A DNA stretch of 52,004 nt from a virus: positions 1 to 52,004 of the IMG/VR virus record IMGVR_UViG_3300036828_001086, one strand, 5' to 3'. Below, piece by piece: positions 23,425 through 31,895 of this stretch. The translations under genes were made by a program, and so were the position numbers. Position 1 is the stretch's first letter; each line of letters begins with the position of its first letter. The notes beneath the pieces are model-generated. The model saw only the letters and a program-made list of their open reading frames with translations. It ran no database searches and was not told where the DNA came from.

Positions 23425-23987
23425 TGCCCCAGAAGCTCTACACCGCCACCGACATGAGCAGCGGTCCGACGATCGTCAATGCTCCTGACCCATCCAATCT
23501 TCAGGACGTCGCCACCAAGAACTACGTGGATGACTACCACCTGCGCTTCGGCCGGTACGAGACCCTGTGGGAGCGGGAGTACACCCAGCAGTGCTCCGTC
23601 GCCAACTTCACCAACGGCTATACCCACATCACCACTGGTCCTTCTGACATCACGATCACCAAGCTCTATCCAGAAACAGCCATCCTGATCGTTGGTCAGA
23701 TGAGCTACTACATCAATGTCTCCAGCGCCCAGACCAAGCTGGTATGTGGCATCAACGGTATCTCTGGACTGGAGATCTGTGGTCTGTGGGGAGGTGCCAC
23801 TGGCGAGCACACTTCCTTCCCCATGGGGATCCGCTGGTACTGGGGGAACAACACTTATTTCAATGGAGCTACCGGGAGCATGGTGGTGGCTTTCTACATG
23901 TATGTCAGCAATGCCAACACCACCGTGTCGACCGACTCGAATGACCTGTCCAACTGGACTATTTCGGAGGTCCGCAGTGGACCCTAA
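23424..23987 (+). CDS. Short fibre protein with ATKxYVD motif, third copy
   Basis: A 187-residue paralogue of the two preceding tips: KLYTATDMSSGPTIVNAPD, LQDVATKNYVDDY, then a divergent beta-rich domain (SYYINVSSAQTKLVCGINGI) ending NWTISEVRSGP. ATG 23424 overlaps the previous stop. The N-terminal 40 residues are well conserved across the three copies and the C-terminal domain is less so, which points to shared attachment and varied binding. Confidence 0.75.
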   Translation: MPQKLYTATDMSSGPTIVNAPDPSNLQDVATKNYVDDYHLRFGRYETLWEREYTQQCSVANFTNGYTHITTGPSDITITKLYPETAILIVGQMSYYINVSSAQTKLVCGINGISGLEICGLWGGATGEHTSFPMGIRWYWGNNTYFNGATGSMVVAFYMYVSNANTTVSTDSNDLSNWTISEVRSGP

Positions 23988-23996
23988 GGAGAAGAG

Positions 23997-24323
23997 ATGA
24001 CTTACCAGAGCATGGCGCAACTACGGATTGACTCGAGCTTCTCGTCCAGGGTTCAGTCCTGCGTGGTCGAACAGGCCCGGATCATGCCCACTGACGCCTT
24101 CACCAGGGCGGTCAAACTGAACACCATGACGATCACGTCGATGTTCGTGAACCTGATGGTGACTGACCCGGCCCTGATCGCCGCCTATGAAGCAGGTGGT
24201 GTCGACGCCATCACCGACACCATGATCTCGTCCGGGGTGCAATCCGAGTGGAGTGAGGTGTCGTTGCTGTATATGAGTACATCCGCTTCATCTCCACTCG
24301 CCGCCCGTCAACTTCCCAGTTAA
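23997..24323 (+). CDS. Small phage protein of unknown function
   Basis: A 108-residue protein behind a strong AAGGAGAAG. It starts MTYQSMAQLRIDSSFSSRVQ and CVVEQAR, a pattern that resembles the first residues of the next protein (NLTYDDHFRSRSRACITNEA), so the two may share an origin. It is helical with a central LIAAYEAGGVDAITDTMISS. In siphophages small proteins of this type often precede tail genes; its role here is not clear. Confidence 0.65.
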   Translation: MTYQSMAQLRIDSSFSSRVQSCVVEQARIMPTDAFTRAVKLNTMTITSMFVNLMVTDPALIAAYEAGGVDAITDTMISSGVQSEWSEVSLLYMSTSASSPLAARQLPS

Positions 24324-24332
24324 GGAGAATCC

Positions 24333-24908
24333 ATGACCCTGCAAGCACAGTGGAACCTGACCTACGACGACCACTTCAGGAGCCGGTCACGGGCCTGTAT
24401 CACCAACGAGGCTGTCGTGTTCGGCGTGGGGACCGTCCCCGGCGAGGTGGCATTGGCTCGGGACATTCTCGTGGGGGACGGTGACAAGATCTCCACCTAC
24501 CTGACCATCCTGGCCGGGTATCAGGACTTCGATTCGTTGGTCGACAACGGTGACGGCACAGTGGATTCCACCAAGCTTTCCGACCAGCAGATCCAGGGTG
24601 CGGTCGACGCCCTGTTCCCCCAGGTGGCCGACCTGTTCTACGGCAGCGCCCCCAGCGTCGTCGCTCCTGAGGTGACCGGCGTGTCCCCGACGTCAGGCCA
24701 AGCAGCAGTACCGATCACCATCACCGGGGCTGGCCTGACCGGAGCCACCCTGGTCAACATCGGTTCTGACTGCACCAACCTCGTCGTTGTCAGCGACACC
24801 GAGCTCACTGCGGTGACAGCCACCCCCAAGCCCAACAAGGGCTTCTACCCGGTCATGGTGACTGTTGGCGGGAACGTCGTCAGCGGCCCGAACTTCCAGA
24901 TCACCTGA
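24333..24908 (+). CDS. Structural protein with C-terminal IPT/TIG domain
   Basis: A 191-residue protein. Residues 1-105 form a helical part; from about residue 108 a canonical IPT/TIG immunoglobulin-like domain follows, with VTGVSPTSGQAAVPITITGA, then ATLVNIGSDCTNLVVVSDTE and a closing YPVMVTVGGNVVSGPNF. Phage TIG domains usually decorate capsids or tails and bind surface carbohydrates weakly. AAGGAGAATCC precedes ATG 24333. It is likely displayed on the virion. Confidence 0.82.
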   Translation: MTLQAQWNLTYDDHFRSRSRACITNEAVVFGVGTVPGEVALARDILVGDGDKISTYLTILAGYQDFDSLVDNGDGTVDSTKLSDQQIQGAVDALFPQVADLFYGSAPSVVAPEVTGVSPTSGQAAVPITITGAGLTGATLVNIGSDCTNLVVVSDTELTAVTATPKPNKGFYPVMVTVGGNVVSGPNFQIT

Positions 24909-24912
24909 GCAG

Positions 24913-25410
24913 ATGCCGGAGCGAGGCAGGGCACAGGGTCGCTGCAATGGCTGCGGAGCCTGCTGTGACCCGGTAACGCTGCCTCATGCCCGTTCAGAAG
25001 TCGAGCGGATGATGGACAGCACGCTCGGCCAGTACACCCGGTGGTGGATCCTCAACATCCTCAAGCCCATCAGTCGACGGGAGGGACTGGCTCTGGCCCC
25101 GTGGGAGCGAGGGAGCACACCGGTGATCGACATCCATCCGCCGGTATCGTCCGGTCAACCCAGCTTCCTCCAACCGATGCCGTGGCCGACCAGCTTCTAC
25201 CGCTGCGACTGGTTCGACACTGAGACCCGCCTGTGCACCCACTACGACGAGCGGCCTGACCTGTGCCGGGAGTTTCCCCGCAACAACGCTGACCGGGTGG
25301 ACGAACGCGCCAAGCTGCCGCCCATGTGCGGGTACCGGGTAGACCTGGGCCAGACGGTCGAACCGATGCCGGAAGAGTGGCATCCCGTACTGTTGAGTCG
25401 TAAGGGTTAG
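24913..25410 (+). CDS. YkgJ-family cysteine-cluster protein
   Basis: A 165-residue protein with the YkgJ/CxxCxxCC signature: CNGCGACC at about residues 12-19, then CDWFDTETRLCTHYDERPDL with a following CREFP, and a last CGY. Members of this family bind iron-sulfur or zinc, and their function is mostly unknown. The eight-cysteine pattern looks complete. ATG 24913 is chosen because the Cys cluster follows at once; it lies four bases after the TIG gene's stop. Its setting between a TIG protein and the giant repeat protein is unusual. It could modify or mature a neighbouring structural protein, which is speculation. Confidence 0.8.
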   Translation: MPERGRAQGRCNGCGACCDPVTLPHARSEVERMMDSTLGQYTRWWILNILKPISRREGLALAPWERGSTPVIDIHPPVSSGQPSFLQPMPWPTSFYRCDWFDTETRLCTHYDERPDLCREFPRNNADRVDERAKLPPMCGYRVDLGQTVEPMPEEWHPVLLSRKG

Positions 25411-25412
25411 CC

Positions 25413-28400
25413 GTGGCTGTCAGCACTCCGGTAGAAGCGGGCTTCCTCGCTAGCTCAGGAACGACTGCCATTGTGCTATCTGCAGCAGCGGGCGGCATAC
25501 CGGCTGGAGCCCTCGGCATCATCGTGACCTGCGCCAAGGTGGCCTCTGGTGCCCTTACCGTCTCGTCGATCGGAGAATCCAGAGGGAACTCCTGGGTACG
25601 TGTCGGCTCTAGCTTGAACTCGACGACCTCAGAGGTGACTGAAGTCTGGTCGGCACCGATCGTCACGGCTTATATCGCAGGCGATACTTTTGGCGTCAGT
25701 TTCAGCGCCACTTTGACGGCTGGTGTTGCCGCTGTTTACTACGTGACCGGGGCTGCTGCGATCGATCAGATCGCCTTCTCTACCGGTACCTCGACCGCGC
25801 CGAACACGGGAGCTACCGCTGCTCTGGCTAGTACCAGTGACATGGCCTTCGCGGTCTGCGCTAGTAGCAACGCAGCCTCAACGGCGACGTTCACGCCTGT
25901 TGCTGGGTACACAGCACTGACGAAGCGTGTTTATACGACTCTGCCTGGACCGACCCTGTTTCCGTATTATCAGGCGTTGTCGGCAAATACCGGGGTGACC
26001 TTCTCGGGCACCTTGAACGCGTCGTTGCCATGGGAATCCATGGTTATTACGATCCAGCCAGGAACGCTTATTGTTCCGCCCCACATCGCTCTGGTCGGCA
26101 CCATTGGTGCGGTCACCACTGGTGCCTCCGCTGCTGCCATCACCCCGGCTTGGGGAGCGGGCGAGAGCCGCACAGCGGGCAACCTGCTGGTGTTGTGGCT
26201 GGGGTGCAATCAGTCGGGCATCGCGGTGGTTACCCCGAGCGGCTGGTCGATTGCACATCAAACCACCGGCGGTGCAGTCAGTAGCACCACGATTTACTAC
26301 AAGATCGCCGCAGGAGCTGATGCTGCGCCCACGGTCGCAGGAGTAACGGGCGGCATTCTTCACGGGCAGCTAGCAGAGTTCTCTGGCACAGCTTCGGCTC
26401 CCCTGGATGGACATGCGGGCGCTAACGGTACCGCTTCTCCGCTTGTGTCAACTAACGCTGCCGTTGACGCCACCATCGGTGAACTGATGGTGTCGTGCAG
26501 CATCGCGGACTACAGCACCGCAGCCACGAAGACCCTGACGGATACCTACACCAACGCCACGCCTACGGCGACGAACGACGCAGCCACGTCAACCATTAGC
26601 CACTACGACTTCGCTTACGGCATCACTACCGCTAACGCGGTCGCTGACAAGAACAGCTTTGCCTTCACGACCACCAAAATCGGTATGGCCTCCAGTGCAC
26701 TAGCCAGCTTCAAGGTGCAGAGCGGCCCTCCGGTCGATGTAGGTACCATCACCATGGCGGGCACGGCGGGGATGACGGTAGCAGGGAGCAGGATTACCAA
26801 GATCCGTAACCTGACCGACAACTTCAACACCGCGGGGACGCCCGACACCACCAAGTGGATCCTTCAAGGAGTGTTTGGTGGCGCTACTATCGCCAACAGC
26901 GGTGGGCAGTGTGTCTTCACTATTCCGGCGAGTAATAACTCGAGCCCTGGGCTCCAGGCCGGTTCAGGTGGCTCTCGGGACTTCTTTGACGTGACCGAGG
27001 GTGCGGTAGTGGTGCAGGCCACCGCCGTGGGTGATTCTGGGACATCTGCAGGTCTCTGCAGCTTCCAGCCGATCTACTTGCAGGATGCAGGAAGCACAAA
27101 CAGCGCCAACTTCAACATCGTATCCGGCAACATCTCTGCCCAAATCGGGTTCACCACACAGGGCAGCAGCATCGCCTACAACGCGACCAACCATCAGTGG
27201 TTCAGGATCCGAGAACACGCGGGCACGATGTACTGGGATCTCAGTCCGGATGGGAGCACCTGGACGAACCTGGCCTCGGCAGCTGATATTCCGAACATCA
27301 ACGCGATGAATGTGGCAGCCACAGCCAACGGGGGTAGCGGACCGACACAGCAAACCTTTGCTATCGACAATTTCAACCTTCCACCGCCCGTAACAGGTGC
27401 AGTAGCTCATTCAGCTACGGCTGGGATGACCATCGGTGGTACTCGGGTGGTGCCAGCAGCAACCGCTCTAGCTGCTACGGCCGGCATGACGGTAGCGGGG
27501 ACGACCACCGCTGGCGCGGTGGCGACCTACATCTTCGACACGTTCACCGGCGCTAACAGCACAACCCTGGCCGCCCATACGCCGGACATCGGCGGGGCGT
27601 GGAGTGGCACCTCGGTAACGATCCAGTCCAACCGGGCGCAGGCCAACAACTTTCAGGTGCCGACCCACTTCGACAACGCCACACAGGCGGGTAGCGCCGA
27701 TTTTGATATATCGGTCGATGTTGTGATGTTCGGTGGCTCGGTAGGTCAGGACCAAGTTGGGGTGGCGGGGCGAGGTCTGCCGGGAGCGGGCAACTTCTAC
27801 GCCGCTTACTACACCGGCAACTACGGCGGCACGGCCCAGCAAGTCACGTTGTCCAAGTTCGTCAGCGCGGGCGAGACGGTTTTGGGCAGCTATTCGTTGG
27901 CCTACGTTTCCGGCCAGACCCACAACATCAAGATGAGGTGCCAAGGGTCAACCATCTCGGCGCTGGTGGACGGCGTTACGCAGATCAGCGTTACCGACAC
28001 CACCTATACCAGTGGAACGGCCCTTTGTCTCTGGATAGGTTCGGGCTCTCCGACCAGTCTGGCCGCCGACAACTTCCGAGCCACAAGCGTTTCAACTGGC
28101 GTTACCGGCGTGGGGACGTTGACTTTCGCCGGGTCGGGCACGGCGACGGTGAGTGGCGGCACCCCAGTGGTCACCTTCGACGCGGTCGGTCCTGGCTCTG
28201 GCGGTCAGATCGACAACTCAGCGCCTAGCTCGTTGACGTGGGCGCACACTTGCACTGGCCTCAACGGCCTGTTGGTGGTGGTGGCTGACTACAACAGCAG
28301 CAACGACACCGGCGTCACCATGAGCGCCACCTACAACGGCGTCGCGATGATCTCGCAAGGGATAGTCCACTCCGGTGGTCCTTCTGTGAACGTCGGTTTC

Positions 28401-31400
28401 GTGCAGATGTGGACGATGGTCGGTCCACCCACCGGCAGTCACAGTGTGGTCGTGACGGCTACGGCTGCCTCGCACGGCATGTTGGGCGGCTCGGTCAGTC
28501 TCAACGGCGTTAATCAGACCACACCGATCCGCAACTTCACCAGCGCTGGTCTGGACGGTGGTGCCAACGACGGCACTGGCCCTGGTCTTACCAGCACATC
28601 CATGACCATTGCCAGCGCCATCGGAAATATGGTGGTAGCTGGCTGTTGCTACGGTTCCGGCACGCCATCCAGCACGCAGACCATGCGGTGGTCGGGCAAC
28701 GAAGGCGACACCTACGCAGCCGCCAACTCGGGTGGAGAGGCGACCGCTACTGGAGCTTCATCTGTCGTCATGGGTTGGTCTGGCCCCGCTCTGGACTTCT
28801 GGGGACTTGTCGGTTTGGACGTGGCGGTCGCTGCGGCCCCACCCCCTTCCGTGCCGGCGGTAGTAGCCGGTGTTCTCGGTGCGCCGGTAGGGTTCTTCGT
28901 TCTCGGGAAACCATTGGCGGTTCCGGCTCAAGCCGGTGCTGTCAGCATGGCTGCCACCGCTGGTATGACCGCGGTGGGGACGGCTCCAGTTGCTGCGGCT
29001 GTCACCGAGTCAGCCACCGCTGGGCTGACGGTGGCGGGCACGGCTGTCGGTGTAGCCACCGTTGCAGAGTCAGCGACGGCAGCGTTGATGGTTGCTGCTG
29101 TTGTCACTGAGCAGGCTGTCGTTGTCGAGTCCGCCACCTCGACTTTGACGGTTGCCGGCATTCGCACCGTCCCTGCTGTGGTCGCGCTCGCCGCCTCTGC
29201 CGGTTTGACCGTCGGCGCGGTTGTCGCCACGTCGGCGGTCGTAGCCGAGTCGGCGACGGCGGGAATGACGATCGCCGCGTCGGCTACTGAGGTAGCCGCA
29301 GTCACTGAGTCGGCCACGGCCGGCATGACGGTGGCGGGGACGGTCAGCAACCTCGGTTCTGTGGTCGAGACGGCCACCGCGGGCATGACGGTAGCGGCCA
29401 CCGTTCCCACTGGTGCTTCGGTGACGGAGTCGGCCACCGCAGGCATGACTGTGGCGGCTGGGACCGTCCAAATTCAGACGGGCACGGTATCCCTGTCGGC
29501 CTCGTCGGGGCTGACGGTCGCTGGTCTCCAGGTTGTAGCCGGAGCGGTCTCAGAGTCGGCTACAGCGGGACTGACGGTGGGCGCGGTTGCTGCGACGTCA
29601 GCTTCGGTAGCCGAGTCGGCTAACGCGGGAATGACGATCGCTGCATCTGCGACCCAGGTAGCGGCAGTAACTGAGACCGCGACAGCAGGCTTGTCGGTGG
29701 CCGCTGCTGCTCCTGTGATCGCGGCGGTCACCGAGACGGCTACAGCGGGCCTGACGGTCGCCGGTGCCGCTGCGTCGGTGGCCGGTGTCGCCTTGGCGGG
29801 CACGGCTGGGTTGACGGTCGCTGCGGCGGTTCCGGTCCCTGGCGGAGTTCCCCTGTTAGCGACGGCGAGCCTGACGGTGGCTGCGGCGGTTCCCGTCCCT
29901 GGTGTCGTAGCTCTGCAAGCGACCGCAGGGATGACGGTCGCGGCTTCGGCCACGGCAGTCGCCACCGTGTCGCTGTCCGGCGCTGCTGGCATGGTCGTCG
30001 CCGCTTCGGTGCTGGAGCAGGCTGTCGTAGCTCAGTCGGCCACCGCTGGTCTAGTTGTCGCTGCTTCGGTCACAGAGATCGCGTCCATCACAGAGACGGC
30101 CACAGCCGGTCTGACCGTCTCCGCCTTGGCCGGTGCTGGCTCGACCGCGGTCATGTCCGCCGCCGCGGGCATGACGATCGCCGCTGCTGTCACCCAGGTG
30201 GCAGCGACAACGCTCGTGGCTACGGCCGGCATGACGGTCGGCGGGATAGTCGAGCGCCCCGCGGCGGCGGCTCTGACCGCTTCGGCCGGTTTGACGGTCG
30301 GGGCTTCGGCGACCCAGGTCGCTGTCATCGCCGAGAGCGCCACGGCCAGCCTGACCGTCTCGGCCGTCGCTGGTGCCGGTTCCAGCACCTCGCTGTCAGC
30401 CGTAGCGGGTCTGACGGTCGCGGCTTCCGTCACCGAGATAGCGGCGGTCGCCGAGAGCGCCACCGCGGGCATGGTCATCGCTGCTTCGGTGACGGAGGTC
30501 GCGACCGTCGCGATGAGCGCCGGCGCCGGGTTGACGGTCGACAGCACTCGTGTTGTCCCGGGAGTCGTCAACCTGGCGGCCGATGCCGGGATGACCCTGG
30601 CGGCGTCGGTCACCCAGGTCGCGGTGGTCACCGAGTCGGCGTCGACCTCACTTCTCGTCGCCAGCACGCCCACCCTGTTCGGCGTCGTCGTCCAGACGGC
30701 GACAGCCGGGATGACCATCGCGGCGGCCGCCACCCAAGTGGCTACGGTCAGCCTGACAGCCGTGGCGGGCATGACGGTCGCCGCGCAGGGCGCCGCGGTC
30801 GTCGCCGTCAACTACTCGGCGTCGGCCAGCTTGACGGTGGCCGCCGCGGTGACGGAGATGGCCTCGGTCGCGCTCGCCGCCACCACGGACATGGTCATCA
30901 GCACCGCCGGCCTGGCCACCGCGTCGGTGCTCTTGCCGGCGACAACGTCCGTTGTCGTGGCGGCCACGGTCGCCGAGCTCGGCGTCGTCTCGTTGGCTGC
31001 TGCCGCCGGGCTTGTGGTGGCAGCTACGGTCACCGAGCTGGCGGCGGTCTCGTTGGTGGCGACGAGCGGTCTCAGCGTGACGTCCGTGGTCACCGGGTTC
31101 GGGGTCGTCGTCGAACTGGCTGCCGCGGGCGAGCTGGTCGTCGGGACCGTCACCGCGGTGGCCTCTGTCAACATGACGGCGACCGCCGGGATGACGGCGA
31201 CGGGGATCACGGCCGGGTCCCAGTCGATCCTGATGTCGGTCACCGCGGGGATGACGGTCACCGCGGCGACGATGGCCATAACCGGGGCGGTGGCCATGTC
31301 GGCGACGGCGACCGTGTCGGTCACCGGGGTTGTCACCGGGCTGGCCGTCGTGGCCATGACGGCCACCGCGTCAATGGCTGTTGTCGGCGTGCCAGCGCGG

Positions 31401-31790
31401 CTCGGCGTCGTCAACATGACCGCTTTGGCGTCTATGGCGCCGGTCGGGGTGCTGGTCACCGAGGTCGCCTCGGTGGTCATGGTTGCCACCACCAGCGTCT
31501 CCGTCGCCGGGATCGACATCGCGGTGGCCTCGGTGGCTTTGGCCGCCAGCACCGCGCTCTTCGTGGTCCCAGGTGCCGTCCGGTTCGCCTCGGTGCTCTT
31601 GTCGGCGACGACGACCATGGCCTTGGTGCCGCAGGGCCTCGGGTTCACCATTCTGACCGGGGAGACGACCCTGACCGTGAGTGCCTCGGTGACCGAGCTG
31701 GCGATGGTCCTGCTCGTCGCCCTGGCCCACCTGAGTCTCGCTGGCAAGGTCCGGGGGCAGGGCTTCTGGGGTGTGCCCATCGGCGCCTGA
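25413..31790 (+). CDS. Giant modular adhesin with 46 tandem 20-residue repeats
   Basis: A 2125-residue protein, by far the longest in the window, starting at GTG 25413. Order: two beta-sandwich modules (about residues 1-217 and 223-435); one 20-residue unit; a concanavalin-like domain (466-660); two units (664-703); a second concanavalin-like domain (704-900); a third beta-sandwich module (925-1150); then residues 1177-2098, an array of 46 units with consensus VxESATAGMTVAASVTEVAx, and a 27-residue end. No signal peptide, protease or catalytic motif is seen. The repeat suggests a stiff beta-rich stalk. The protein is likely a virion fibre or surface spike; its gene lies just before the tail tube gene. 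Confidence 0.82.
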   Translation: MAVSTPVEAGFLASSGTTAIVLSAAAGGIPAGALGIIVTCAKVASGALTVSSIGESRGNSWVRVGSSLNSTTSEVTEVWSAPIVTAYIAGDTFGVSFSATLTAGVAAVYYVTGAAAIDQIAFSTGTSTAPNTGATAALASTSDMAFAVCASSNAASTATFTPVAGYTALTKRVYTTLPGPTLFPYYQALSANTGVTFSGTLNASLPWESMVITIQPGTLIVPPHIALVGTIGAVTTGASAAAITPAWGAGESRTAGNLLVLWLGCNQSGIAVVTPSGWSIAHQTTGGAVSSTTIYYKIAAGADAAPTVAGVTGGILHGQLAEFSGTASAPLDGHAGANGTASPLVSTNAAVDATIGELMVSCSIADYSTAATKTLTDTYTNATPTATNDAATSTISHYDFAYGITTANAVADKNSFAFTTTKIGMASSALASFKVQSGPPVDVGTITMAGTAGMTVAGSRITKIRNLTDNFNTAGTPDTTKWILQGVFGGATIANSGGQCVFTIPASNNSSPGLQAGSGGSRDFFDVTEGAVVVQATAVGDSGTSAGLCSFQPIYLQDAGSTNSANFNIVSGNISAQIGFTTQGSSIAYNATNHQWFRIREHAGTMYWDLSPDGSTWTNLASAADIPNINAMNVAATANGGSGPTQQTFAIDNFNLPPPVTGAVAHSATAGMTIGGTRVVPAATALAATAGMTVAGTTTAGAVATYIFDTFTGANSTTLAAHTPDIGGAWSGTSVTIQSNRAQANNFQVPTHFDNATQAGSADFDISVDVVMFGGSVGQDQVGVAGRGLPGAGNFYAAYYTGNYGGTAQQVTLSKFVSAGETVLGSYSLAYVSGQTHNIKMRCQGSTISALVDGVTQISVTDTTYTSGTALCLWIGSGSPTSLAADNFRATSVSTGVTGVGTLTFAGSGTATVSGGTPVVTFDAVGPGSGGQIDNSAPSSLTWAHTCTGLNGLLVVVADYNSSNDTGVTMSATYNGVAMISQGIVHSGGPSVNVGFVQMWTMVGPPTGSHSVVVTATAASHGMLGGSVSLNGVNQTTPIRNFTSAGLDGGANDGTGPGLTSTSMTIASAIGNMVVAGCCYGSGTPSSTQTMRWSGNEGDTYAAANSGGEATATGASSVVMGWSGPALDFWGLVGLDVAVAAAPPPSVPAVVAGVLGAPVGFFVLGKPLAVPAQAGAVSMAATAGMTAVGTAPVAAAVTESATAGLTVAGTAVGVATVAESATAALMVAAVVTEQAVVVESATSTLTVAGIRTVPAVVALAASAGLTVGAVVATSAVVAESATAGMTIAASATEVAAVTESATAGMTVAGTVSNLGSVVETATAGMTVAATVPTGASVTESATAGMTVAAGTVQIQTGTVSLSASSGLTVAGLQVVAGAVSESATAGLTVGAVAATSASVAESANAGMTIAASATQVAAVTETATAGLSVAAAAPVIAAVTETATAGLTVAGAAASVAGVALAGTAGLTVAAAVPVPGGVPLLATASLTVAAAVPVPGVVALQATAGMTVAASATAVATVSLSGAAGMVVAASVLEQAVVAQSATAGLVVAASVTEIASITETATAGLTVSALAGAGSTAVMSAAAGMTIAAAVTQVAATTLVATAGMTVGGIVERPAAAALTASAGLTVGASATQVAVIAESATASLTVSAVAGAGSSTSLSAVAGLTVAASVTEIAAVAESATAGMVIAASVTEVATVAMSAGAGLTVDSTRVVPGVVNLAADAGMTLAASVTQVAVVTESASTSLLVASTPTLFGVVVQTATAGMTIAAAATQVATVSLTAVAGMTVAAQGAAVVAVNYSASASLTVAAAVTEMASVALAATTDMVISTAGLATASVLLPATTSVVVAATVAELGVVSLAAAAGLVVAATVTELAAVSLVATSGLSVTSVVTGFGVVVELAAAGELVVGTVTAVASVNMTATAGMTATGITAGSQSILMSVTAGMTVTAATMAITGAVAMSATATVSVTGVVTGLAVVAMTATASMAVVGVPARLGVVNMTALASMAPVGVLVTEVASVVMVATTSVSVAGIDIAVASVALAASTALFVVPGAVRFASVLLSATTTMALVPQGLGFTILTGETTLTVSASVTELAMVLLVALAHLSLAGKVRGQGFWGVPIGA
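28941..31706 (+). repeat. Array of 46 coding units of 60 bp
   Basis: Within the giant gene, 2766 bases encode 922 residues in 46 units: 41 are exactly 20 residues, one is 22, two are 21 and two are 19. Nearly every unit carries a -TAG(M/L)TV- core, so the DNA motif for GMTV (commonly atgacggtcg or ctgacggtcg) recurs every 60 bases. Units differ enough that they are not recent copies. Single or paired units also occur at 26748-26805 and 27402-27521. Confidence 0.95.
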
Positions 31791-31849
31791 GCCGGTTTCA
31801 ATAGCCACGTCCGGGTGCCGAACACCTCAGGCAGCGCCGGGTAACGGCA

Positions 31850-31869
31850 GTGCATCTGATCCGATGCAC
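31850..31869. promoter_or_regulatory. Near-palindromic 20-bp element before the tail tube gene
   Basis: GTGCATC and GATGCAC flank TGATCC, so 18 of 20 bases are self-complementary. It lies in the 105-base gap 31791-31895, one of the largest gaps in the structural operon, 26 bases before ATG 31896. It may be an operator, or a stem-loop that separates adhesin mRNA from the highly expressed tail tube gene. No clear -10 or -35 hexamers are seen nearby. Confidence 0.4.
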
Positions 31870-31895
31870 CACTGAGGTCGCCAGGAGGCCAGAAC

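Noticed and set aside
29070-30811. Minus-strand open frames within the repeat array
   Set aside because: They also show the 20-residue period simply because the plus-strand DNA is periodic; the plus frame is continuous over 2125 codons and the minus frames are broken.
28941-31706. Regular 60-bp periodicity read as a possible CRISPR or non-coding repeat array
   Set aside because: There are no constant repeats with variable spacers. The period is exactly 20 codons within one open frame and is explained by protein repeats.
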